Assembly (NCBI RefSeq): GCF_018100805.1
Contig: NZ_JAGJEA010000005.1
Span: forward strand, 186,001-250,000
Length of the DNA stretch: 64,000 nucleotides
Direction of reading: 5' to 3'
Origin: Aquimarina sp. MMG016
GTDB lineage: Bacteria; Bacteroidota; Bacteroidia; Flavobacteriales; Flavobacteriaceae
The notes beneath the pieces are model-generated. The model worked only from the letters and a program-made list of their open reading frames with translations, was not told the origin of the DNA and made no database searches. Of the stretch, positions 55,054 to 63,269 are shown piece by piece. The number at the start of each line of letters is the position of its first letter. The first letter of the stretch is position 1. Both the position numbers and the translations under genes were made by a program.

Positions 55054-56655
55054 CTAATATCCAGGGTTTTGTACTAAGTTTGAATTTGTTAACAATGCTG
55101 AAGCTGGTATTGGGAATAATACCCTAAAATCATCATTATTAATTTTAAGCTCCCATGGTTCTGCAAACTTGCCAAATCGAATTAAGTCATTACGCCTCCA
55201 GAATTCTTTATATAATTCTCTTCCTCTTTCATCAAGTATATCCTGTTCAATTAGTGCCCCAAGATTTCCTGCATTACGGATACCTCTTAAGTCATTTATC
55301 ATAGTCAATGGGTCACCCGAACCTGTACCTCCTCTAAAAATAGCTTCTGCTTTCATTAGATGTGCGTCTGCATATCTAAATAAGATTTGATGACCTTCAA
55401 ATGCACCATTTTCAGGATGATATTTTATGGTACGAATACCTGTTCGCTCTGTATTACCTGACAAAGCAGGGAATTGTTTTTCAAAAATTAATGGGTTTCC
55501 TGTACGATCAGTAAGAGGGTTCCCAGCTTCGTCATATTGCTGTCCAATTAAAAACCCAAAACCAATGCTTGAACCATCCAAAAAGCCATCTCTATTATTA
55601 TCAAAATCGTCAGGATCTAATCCTACTGGTAGGGGTACACCTGTTGTTCTAACAAATCCTCTTCTCTCCTCTTGACCACTACCCATTACATTTGTGTTAG
55701 GGTCTCCTTCAAACAAATCATAAAACTCCGCTAGTGTAGACCAGCCATTCCATCCACCTCCACTATTACCAGGTCCATTCTGGTTATAATGTAATCCATT
55801 CCACATTCTATTCCCTACACTTGATATACTGAAGAAGATTGTTTCAGTATCCACATCAGATTTAAAAATATCAAAATAACCAGATTGCAGCGCATATCCG
55901 TCTGCTGCAATCGCATCTACCAGCTCTACAACTTTGGTCATATCTGATGCTGCGGGAGTTCCTGATCCCAGATAAATATGTTTATTCAGATATAGTTTTG
56001 CCAATAGAAAATTCGCCGCTGCTTTTGTTGGCCTCAAATTATCTACACTCGGCCCTCTAGTTGGCAAATCAGGCAATGCAGTATTCAAATCTTCTAAAAT
56101 AAAATCAAAAGCTTCTGGACGTGTCATTACCATAGGAGTGATACTTGGTCCATCACCAGGGTTTCTGAATGGCGCTATACCATACATATCCATTACCCAA
56201 AACATAGCATATGCTCTAATGAACCTTGCACTAGCTCTTTCTGTGTCTTCTGCATTAACAGTTCTGGGATCAATGATTTGAGATGCTCTAAATACTAACT
56301 GATTTAGATTGTTCCAGTTATTTAAAACATAGGGGTGTTGAGCATCCCACGTATGTTCATGTAATTTCCTCCATATTCCATTATCCCCCCAATCAGTACC
56401 TCTCGTTGGTACCAATAATTCATCTGTGGTAACTTCATTTAATGCGTATAGATCTTGTTGATTTTCTATAATTCCTTTTAAATCCCCAGTATAAAGATTT
56501 TCTATAAAAGGTTCAGGGTTCTCTATCCCTGTAAATTCAGTCTCAGAATCCGCAATCAAAGAATCACTTTCTTCAATCTCCAGATCCGTACATGATACTA
56601 CAAGTAGTACCGACAATGCTATCAATATTCTTGATGTTAAACGTTCTTTTTTCAT
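55054..56655 (-). CDS. SusD/RagB-family nutrient-binding outer-membrane lipoprotein
   Basis: A 533-residue lipoprotein (SVLLVVSC, C about 22) with the SusD signature text: RFIRAYAMFWVMDMYGIAPF in the helical TPR-like core, KAAANFLLAKLYLNKHIYLG, the late GHQILFRYADAHLMKAEAIFRGG and DLRGIRNAGNLG with DERGRELYKEFWRRNDLIRFGKF at the end. SusD lids the SusC channel and captures oligosaccharides or peptides at the surface. It follows the SusC gene by 12 bases. The bound ligand cannot be read from sequence. Confidence 0.95.
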   Translation of the reverse strand: MKKERLTSRILIALSVLLVVSCTDLEIEESDSLIADSETEFTGIENPEPFIENLYTGDLKGIIENQQDLYALNEVTTDELLVPTRGTDWGDNGIWRKLHEHTWDAQHPYVLNNWNNLNQLVFRASQIIDPRTVNAEDTERASARFIRAYAMFWVMDMYGIAPFRNPGDGPSITPMVMTRPEAFDFILEDLNTALPDLPTRGPSVDNLRPTKAAANFLLAKLYLNKHIYLGSGTPAASDMTKVVELVDAIAADGYALQSGYFDIFKSDVDTETIFFSISSVGNRMWNGLHYNQNGPGNSGGGWNGWSTLAEFYDLFEGDPNTNVMGSGQEERRGFVRTTGVPLPVGLDPDDFDNNRDGFLDGSSIGFGFLIGQQYDEAGNPLTDRTGNPLIFEKQFPALSGNTERTGIRTIKYHPENGAFEGHQILFRYADAHLMKAEAIFRGGTGSGDPLTMINDLRGIRNAGNLGALIEQDILDERGRELYKEFWRRNDLIRFGKFAEPWELKINNDDFRVLFPIPASALLTNSNLVQNPGY

Positions 56656-56667
56656 AATTATATTTTT

Positions 56668-59600
56668 TTAAAATGTAGCATTTAATCCAAATGTATAAGT
56701 TCTTGGCCTTGGAAAGGCTGTATAATCAATTCCAGCAGTAGGAAGGTTGTTTAACAAGTTGTTACTATCATCTGTTGGAGTGGTACTAACCTCAGGATCT
56801 AAACCACTATAATCCGTAATTACAAATAAATTTTGACCAGTGGCAAATAACCTTAATGTCTTGAATACTCCATCTCCTTTAAGAGGTACATTATATCCAA
56901 TAGTTGCATTTTGAAGTCTTAAAAAATCTCCTTTTTCTAAGAAACGGGTAGAAACATCTGCAGCATTTGTGCCTGCTTCACCATTTCCTATAACATCTGT
57001 TGTTACATTACGCCCACCTTGTATACTTCCTGCTGTAAAGAATGCATTTTGAGTATTATTATATATATAATGTCCAAATTGCCCCGCAAAAAAGACCGAT
57101 GCATCCCAGTTCTTGTAATCAAAACTTGTAGAAATACCTACATTAAAATCCGGTAATGCACTTTTTCCTACTAAAACCTGTAAATCGTTATTTGCAGTAA
57201 TTGATTGTCCATTTTCATCAAAACCCTGAAACTCCCTTAAAAAATACGAAAATAATGGCTCTCCTTCTGTTAAAATCTGAGAAAATGCCCCCGTAAGTCC
57301 TTGTCCAAATATAGTACCTGCTTCAAATTGACCTTCGAAATCTTGTAACTCATTTTTGTTATAAGCTATATTAAAACCAAAATTCCAATTCAAGTCTTCT
57401 TGCTGAATAATATCATAATCAATTGCAAATTCAACACCCTGGTTGATTACATTACCATCCACATTTGAAAATGTAAAAGGTTGTGCCGCAGGTTGTGCTG
57501 AACGAACTCGTAATAATAAATCTTTAGTGTCTTTTCTATACACATCAATAGTACCTTGTAAACGGTCATTCATAAACCCAAAGTCAATACCAACATTCAA
57601 TTGACTAGTTTCTTCCCATTTTAAATCAGGATTCTCAAAAGATACATCACTTGTTCCAGGAACAACAACCTCTCCTCCATTTTCTATCCAATTTACAGGA
57701 GCAACAAACCGTTCTCTACGAACAAAATTACCAAAACCTAAGCCATCCTGATTACCAGTTATACCATATCCTAACCTCAACTTGAGCGTAGAAAAAGCAT
57801 CGGGAGAGAAATCTTCTTGGTCAATTTTCCAGGCAACCGCACCAGAGGGGAAATATCCATATTTATTATTCTCTCCAAACCTTGAGGAACCATCTGCACG
57901 CATTGTTGCAGTAAAAATATATTTATCAGCTATAGTATAATTAGCTCTAACAAAATAAGATTGTAACTCATCTTTATTATCAAATGTATCTGCCGTAATT
58001 GTGCTTGCTATTAAACCTCCAGGAGCTGTAAAAGGTACACGTCCTTCAACGACAGGTACAATTCTGTTAATAAAAGCTCCGGCAATAGTACCATCACCAT
58101 CCCTTATCTTATCTGATACTATATATTGCTGATATGGTCCTTGTATATTATTTTCTATAGCATTGGCAGAGGCTTCCAGGCCATCAATCATACCATCTAA
58201 ACTTGTGGTATTAAAGCCAAACCCTCCAATATTTCTTCCTGATCTCTCAAAGTCTTGGAAGGAATACCCCCCAAGTATAGAAAATGTAGAATTCTCAAAT
58301 TGCTTTTCATAATTTATAGTAAATTCTAATAATCTATTAGTTACATCTATATCGTTTACTGTAGCCCTACCATTACCAGGTGTTCCATTTTGAAGCCCTA
58401 TAACATCACCGGAAATTGCACTTCCTCTAGTAGATTCTGAATCATCATATCCTAAATTAAGTTTTGCAGATAACCCCTCTATGATCTCATACTCAATAGA
58501 TCCATTTAATAGTATTCTATTTGTTTTTGTTTCACTTTGGCTATTTCTTAATAAGTTCAGGGGATTTACAAAAGAGCCCCCCGGATCAAAACCAGGATCT
58601 GCAGGCCAAGTTGGATTTGCTATATAAGCCGTACCCAATAAATCTCCCTGAAAACCTGCATCAGCACCAATTGGTGGAGCTTCATCATTTACTCTTGAAA
58701 TAGTACCTTGAACATTTACCTTAAGTTTCTCATTAAAAAAACGATGCGCAGCATTAATTCGGCCTGTTATTCTTTCTAAGGAACTTTTTTCTACTACCCC
58801 AAATTGCTTACCATACCCAAAGGATGCGCGTATATTACCATTCTTGTAACTTTGAGAGTATGATAAATTCTGATTTTGTGAAGCTGTTTTTCTTGTAATT
58901 ACATCTTGCCAGTCCGTATTATTTCCAAAATCCTGTGCTGCTACATCTCCTCCAAAGGATTGAATTGCCGACAAATACTGATCCCTGTCTAATAGATCAA
59001 ATTCTTCAGCCGGTGAAGCAATACTAAGATTAGAAGAGAACTCAAATTTTGGCTTTGCTGATCCTCTTCCACTTTTTGTAGTAATTATTACTACTCCATT
59101 TGCTCCTCTAGAACCATAAATTGCAGTAGCTGAAGCATCTTTTAATATACTTACACTCTCTATATCATTAGGACTAATAAAATTTAATGGATTCCTGGAT
59201 GCACTAGATCCTACACCGATATTACTTCCACTAGACCCTGTTTCATCTCCTGCTAAAGGAATTCCATCAACTACAAACAGCGGATTGTTATTAGATCGAA
59301 CTGAGCTTGTTCCTCGAATTCTTAAGTTAATCCCTGCACCAGGTTCACCACTTGTTTGTGTTATCTGAACCCCAGCCGTTTTACCTTGAATCAATTGTTC
59401 TGGCGATGCTATAACACCCTGATTAAAATCTTCAGTACTCACAACTGCAACTGCCCCTGTTGCATCTTTTACTGATTGTGTTCCGTACCCGATTACTACA
59501 ACAGCTTCAAGTTCTGCCGCATCTTCAACCATGGTTACATTTATTGTGGTACGACCATTAACAGCTACTTCCTGAGTTTGAAAACCAACATAACTAAAGA

Positions 59601-59814
59601 CTAATATAGCATCTTCTGCAACATTATCAATAGTGTATTGTCCATCAAAATCAGTACTTGCCCCATTAGTTGTACCCTTGACAATAACATTTATCCCCGG
59701 AACGGGACCATTAGCATCGGAAGCCACCCCGGTAACTGTGATCTGTGCAAACATCATACTTCCGGATAGGAATACCAGCAGGAATATGAGTTTTTTAAGT
59801 ATCATACTTTTCAT
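56668..59814 (-). CDS. SusC/RagA-family TonB-dependent outer-membrane transporter
   Basis: A 1048-residue TonB-dependent transporter. It has a signal peptide (LIFLLVFLSGSMMFAQ), a carboxypeptidase-regulatory-like domain (GPVPGINVIVKGTTNGASTDFDGQYTI, residues 30-110), a TonB-box-like VVVIGYGTQ, the plug (QGKTAGVQITQTSGEPGAGINLRIRGTSS, SVSILKDASATAIYGSRGANGV) and a barrel that ends in TYTFGLNATF. With SusD it imports a glycan or similar ligand. The start may be the first or the fourth codon (MILKK). The upstream gap carries nested inverted repeats. Confidence 0.96.
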   Translation of the reverse strand: MKSMILKKLIFLLVFLSGSMMFAQITVTGVASDANGPVPGINVIVKGTTNGASTDFDGQYTIDNVAEDAILVFSYVGFQTQEVAVNGRTTINVTMVEDAAELEAVVVIGYGTQSVKDATGAVAVVSTEDFNQGVIASPEQLIQGKTAGVQITQTSGEPGAGINLRIRGTSSVRSNNNPLFVVDGIPLAGDETGSSGSNIGVGSSASRNPLNFISPNDIESVSILKDASATAIYGSRGANGVVIITTKSGRGSAKPKFEFSSNLSIASPAEEFDLLDRDQYLSAIQSFGGDVAAQDFGNNTDWQDVITRKTASQNQNLSYSQSYKNGNIRASFGYGKQFGVVEKSSLERITGRINAAHRFFNEKLKVNVQGTISRVNDEAPPIGADAGFQGDLLGTAYIANPTWPADPGFDPGGSFVNPLNLLRNSQSETKTNRILLNGSIEYEIIEGLSAKLNLGYDDSESTRGSAISGDVIGLQNGTPGNGRATVNDIDVTNRLLEFTINYEKQFENSTFSILGGYSFQDFERSGRNIGGFGFNTTSLDGMIDGLEASANAIENNIQGPYQQYIVSDKIRDGDGTIAGAFINRIVPVVEGRVPFTAPGGLIASTITADTFDNKDELQSYFVRANYTIADKYIFTATMRADGSSRFGENNKYGYFPSGAVAWKIDQEDFSPDAFSTLKLRLGYGITGNQDGLGFGNFVRRERFVAPVNWIENGGEVVVPGTSDVSFENPDLKWEETSQLNVGIDFGFMNDRLQGTIDVYRKDTKDLLLRVRSAQPAAQPFTFSNVDGNVINQGVEFAIDYDIIQQEDLNWNFGFNIAYNKNELQDFEGQFEAGTIFGQGLTGAFSQILTEGEPLFSYFLREFQGFDENGQSITANNDLQVLVGKSALPDFNVGISTSFDYKNWDASVFFAGQFGHYIYNNTQNAFFTAGSIQGGRNVTTDVIGNGEAGTNAADVSTRFLEKGDFLRLQNATIGYNVPLKGDGVFKTLRLFATGQNLFVITDYSGLDPEVSTTPTDDSNNLLNNLPTAGIDYTAFPRPRTYTFGLNATF

Positions 59815-60098
59815 AATATAGAGTTTGATTTAAAATTTGAATTATTTTAGTTGTTTACTTATTTAAAGCTATTTTTACATTCATGTTAAACATAAGTAAC
59901 TATGGGTGCATCCTTATCATTCAAGCCCAATTGACTGATTTGTAACTATAAACCAATATTTTAAAACAAAAAGTTACTTTAATGGATGCCCCCATATGTT
60001 ACCATTGTAAAGGAGTTCTACTATCTATAAAACTCCTTTGCTAACAAACAAAAACTAATTTTCACTTTCTAACTGGCTAATATTTTATTGTTATCTAA
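59815..60098. promoter_or_regulatory. Leader region of susC with nested inverted repeats
   Basis: The gap holds a long imperfect inverted repeat (59895-59912 with 59983-60001; 17 paired bases, one bulge, one mismatch) enclosing a second pair GTAACT/AGTTAC at 59941 and 59971. Four GTAAC-type half-sites are arranged two direct and two inverted. Nearer the GH13 gene is a nine-base hairpin at 60009-60039. The promoter itself is not clear; TATGTTTA near 59883 (minus strand) is a weak -7 candidate. Confidence 0.55.
60009..60039 (-). terminator. Hairpin downstream of the GH13 gene, weak terminator
   Basis: A nine-base perfect stem (AAAGGAGTT with AACTCCTTT) and a 13-base loop, 60 bases after the GH13 stop codon on the minus strand. 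Only a short T stretch follows, so termination may be partial. Confidence 0.4.
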
Positions 60099-61772
60099 TT
60101 ATATCTTAAAAATTACTCCTTGATATGGTTTCAGGTTCATGACATTATTGTTCATCTCTAAAACCTCATAATTATTTAGTAAAGGCTCAACATCACTTAA
60201 ATTATAAGGGATTTTGAAATCAAGCGTAACATTTTTAAAATTTAAAATAACTATGATTTCTTCTTCCTTAAATTTCTTTTTATATGCATAGATTTCAGGA
60301 TTATTAAACTCTAATTCTTCAAAATCACCATAAACGAAAACATCGTGTTGTTTTCTCGTTTTTAGCAGGTTTCTATAAAAATTCAATATAGAAACCGGAT
60401 CATCATCCTGTTTTTTTACATTAATGGTATTATAATTTGGATTCACCTTAATCCAAGGTTCTTTTTTTATTGTAGTAAACCCCCCATTTATCTCATCGTT
60501 CCATTGAATAGGAGTTCTGGCATTGTCTCTCCCTTCATTATTAATCATTTTCAATGCTAATTCTTTGGAATACCTTTTAGTCTTCAAATTTTCATTATAA
60601 AAATTAAGTGATTGTATATCTCTAACTTCATCAATAGATTCTAATTCTATATTAGTCATACCTATTTCATCACCTTGATAAATATTCAAAGTCCCATTCT
60701 GGGTAGCCTGCATAATAAATAACATCTTGGCCGATGCTGCCCAATGTTCTTTATCTTCTCCAAACCTAGATACCATTCGTGCAAAGTCATGATTTCCCAT
60801 AGCATTAGCTATCCATCCTTTTTTATGCACTGCATCTCTCCATTTCTTAAAAATTCCTTTCATATTTACTAAATCAAAAGGCGATACTTCTTCAAATTTT
60901 CCATTAACAATAGTACATTCAAGAATATCAAAATGGTAGAGCATATTTAATTCCTTTCGATCATTATCAATATATAATCCTGCATTTTCGTGATTAATTC
61001 CCACTCCTTCTGCAAGTGAAAATGCATCATATTGACTAACAACTTTTTCTGTCATTTCCTTAAGATACTCATGAACTCTTGGTCCATTAGCATACACTTC
61101 TTCAATAACTTTTCTAAAACCAAAACCTGGTGCGTCAGGGTAACCTTCTCTTTTAGATATTAAAGGAATTACATCCATTCTAAAACCATCTACCCCCTTA
61201 TCCAACCAAAACCGCATTGCATCGTACATCTCTTCTCTGACTTTTGGATTTTCCCAATTAAGATCTGGTTGTTTTTTTGTAAAAAGATGTAAATAATACT
61301 CTCCAGATGTTTCATCATATTCCCAGGCACTGCCTCCAAAAAAAGATTTCCAATTATTTGGTGGACCTCCATTTGAGGATGGTTTTCTCCAATGAAAATA
61401 ATCTCTGTAAGGATTATCTTTTGATTTTTTTGCTTCTTTAAACCAGATATGTTCATCAGAACAATGATTTGCTACTAAATCAAGAATTAATCGCATACCT
61501 CTTTCATGAGTTTTTTTTAGCAACTCATCAAAATCTTTCATAGTACCAAATTCTGGCATTATAGCACAATAATCACTTATATCATAACCATTATCGTCAT
61601 TTGGTGAGCTAAAAATTGGGCTCAACCACAGTATATCAACATGTAAACTTTGTAAATAATCCAGTTTCTCTATAATTCCTCTTAAGTCTCCTATTCCATC
61701 ACCATTACTATCATTAAAACTTCTTGGATATATCTGATAAATAGTTCCTTTTTTGAACCATGATAGCTCCAT
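60099..61772 (-). CDS. GH13 alpha-glucosidase, oligo-1,6-glucosidase-like
   Basis: A 557-residue cytoplasmic enzyme without signal peptide. Conserved GH13 regions are all present: DLVANHCSDEH (about 98-108), GFRMDVI with nucleophile D200, FSLAEGVG with acid/base E255, and MGNHDFARM with N327, H328 and D329. The first residues (YQIYPRSFNDSNGDGIGDLRGI) mark the alpha-glucosidase/oligo-1,6-glucosidase group. The residue after the nucleophile is valine (V201); in this group Val is associated with alpha-1,6 and Ala with alpha-1,4 preference, so isomaltose-type substrates are likely. It lies upstream of the SusC gene on the same strand and is divergent from the LacI gene. Confidence 0.92.
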   Translation of the reverse strand: MELSWFKKGTIYQIYPRSFNDSNGDGIGDLRGIIEKLDYLQSLHVDILWLSPIFSSPNDDNGYDISDYCAIMPEFGTMKDFDELLKKTHERGMRLILDLVANHCSDEHIWFKEAKKSKDNPYRDYFHWRKPSSNGGPPNNWKSFFGGSAWEYDETSGEYYLHLFTKKQPDLNWENPKVREEMYDAMRFWLDKGVDGFRMDVIPLISKREGYPDAPGFGFRKVIEEVYANGPRVHEYLKEMTEKVVSQYDAFSLAEGVGINHENAGLYIDNDRKELNMLYHFDILECTIVNGKFEEVSPFDLVNMKGIFKKWRDAVHKKGWIANAMGNHDFARMVSRFGEDKEHWAASAKMLFIMQATQNGTLNIYQGDEIGMTNIELESIDEVRDIQSLNFYNENLKTKRYSKELALKMINNEGRDNARTPIQWNDEINGGFTTIKKEPWIKVNPNYNTINVKKQDDDPVSILNFYRNLLKTRKQHDVFVYGDFEELEFNNPEIYAYKKKFKEEEIIVILNFKNVTLDFKIPYNLSDVEPLLNNYEVLEMNNNVMNLKPYQGVIFKI

Positions 61773-62111
61773 GCAATTCAGGTTTTTAAAATTAAATAAT
61801 CACAAAAAATTTAATCCTTCTGCATTTTAAACAATGTTTACTATATTTATTAAACATTGTTTATCCTAAAATTGAAGAGCCGTACTAATCTTGAACGAAG
61901 GATATGAATTGGGGTACTGAAAGTTTGATTCTTTTATGTAGGTATTTTTGTCAAATGTTCAATTATCAATTACGACTATTACAAATTACTAAACAATTTA
62001 GAAAACTGAAAAACAAACCTTTGATTTAAAATAATACAAACGTTTGTATTATTATATTTTTAGTGAAATTGATGTTTTAATGACAATTTTTTAACGAAAT
62101 AATAAAAAAGT
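61773..62111. promoter_or_regulatory. Divergent control region between GH13 and lacI-type gene
   Basis: This 339-base gap has no gene. It holds two tandem palindromes TAAACAATGTTTA (61828-61840) and TAAACATTGTTTA (61851-61863), 23 bases apart centre to centre and 56-91 bases upstream of the GH13 start. On the plus side it holds a TATTTTTG box at 61943-61950 and the perfect operator at 62030-62053. Confidence 0.6.
62030..62053. promoter_or_regulatory. 24-base perfect palindrome, LacI-type operator
   Basis: A perfect inverted repeat of 24 bases, with the core ACAAACGTTTGT and a central CG typical of LacI-family operators. It ends 58 bases before the start codon of the LacI gene, suggesting autoregulation and perhaps control of the divergent GH13 gene. 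Confidence 0.75.
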
Positions 62112-63164
62112 TTGAAAAAAAGAAGGGTAAAACTTGAGGATATAGCCAGAAAACTAAATATCTCTATTGCAACAGTTTCTAGAGCATTGGATAAAAACCC
62201 AAGAGTAAAACTCGCTACTAGAGAAAAGGTTTTAAAAATGGCACAGGCAATGGGTTATATGCCCAATCAAATTGCCAAGAGTCTTAGTTCTGGAAAAACT
62301 AATATCATTGGGGTAATTATACCTAGATATGACGAGCCTTTCTTTATTGAGGCATGCCGTGGTATTGATCACTATGCAAGAAGTCATAATTATAAAATTC
62401 TAATCAGTTCATCTAGAAATTCTTTTGATTTTGAAAGAGAGAATCTAATTTCTTTTGAGAGAGGATTAGTAGACGGCATAATTTTATGCCCGTCGCACGA
62501 TACCGAAACCTTTGCGCATATCAGAAGTATAATTGACAAAGAAATCCCAGTAGTGTTATTTGATAATATTAGAGAAATGGTAAAAGGAGCGGATCATGTT
62601 TTGATCAATGATGATAAAGCTTCATTCTCTGCTGTAGAATTCTTTATAAAAAACGGAAGAAAAAATATTGCATTTATAGGAGGGATCAAAGAGAAAAAAG
62701 TATTTCAAGATCGATATAAAGGATACTTAGAGGCTTTAAAAAAACACAATATCCCTATTGATAAAGAAATGATATTTCATTGTAACTCTATTGATCGTGA
62801 ATTCGAAGATGATGAGATTAGTGGTTTTCTTAAAAAATTATCTAAAAAACCTGACGCTGTTTTTACGTGTACCGATAATTATGGGCTACTTGCAATGAAA
62901 ACACTTATCAAAATGGGATATAAAATTCCTGAAGACATTGCTATCATAGGTTTTGGTGATCTAGGTTTAGGAGATGTGTTTGTACCATCATTGAGCTGTG
63001 TCGCTCAGCCTAGTTTTGAGATGGGAAAAAAAGCAGCAGAGTTACTTATTGATCAACTTAATAAATCTGAGGAAGAGACTCTTCCTAAAAAAGTTATTAA
63101 GCTTAAAACCCATCTTGTTCATAGAGATAGTACTAGATTTAAAAAAGTTAACTTTCATATCTGA
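62112..63164 (+). CDS. LacI-family transcriptional regulator
   Basis: A 350-residue regulator with an N-terminal LacI helix-turn-helix and hinge (VKLEDIARKLNISIATVSRALDKN, then GYMPNQIAKSLSSGKTN, residues 7-66) and a periplasmic-binding-protein-like sugar-sensing domain (IIGVIIPRYDEPFF, GIILCPSH, VLINDDKASFSAVEFFIKNGRKNIAFIGG, PDAVFTCTDNYGLLAMKTLIKMGYKIPEDIAIIGFGD). The frame begins at a TTG codon with no ATG near; the start is therefore inferred. It sits between the GH13 and GH65 genes, so an alpha-glucoside is the likely inducer. Confidence 0.92.
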   Translation: MKKRRVKLEDIARKLNISIATVSRALDKNPRVKLATREKVLKMAQAMGYMPNQIAKSLSSGKTNIIGVIIPRYDEPFFIEACRGIDHYARSHNYKILISSSRNSFDFERENLISFERGLVDGIILCPSHDTETFAHIRSIIDKEIPVVLFDNIREMVKGADHVLINDDKASFSAVEFFIKNGRKNIAFIGGIKEKKVFQDRYKGYLEALKKHNIPIDKEMIFHCNSIDREFEDDEISGFLKKLSKKPDAVFTCTDNYGLLAMKTLIKMGYKIPEDIAIIGFGDLGLGDVFVPSLSCVAQPSFEMGKKAAELLIDQLNKSEEETLPKKVIKLKTHLVHRDSTRFKKVNFHI

Positions 63165-63269
63165 CCTTGCCATTTCTTGCATTCTAAAAAATGATTATAT
63201 TTAATACTACTCAAAACCTTTGTTATTGAGACAGTTATTGCATTCATATTACAAATCATCTTTTTAGCC

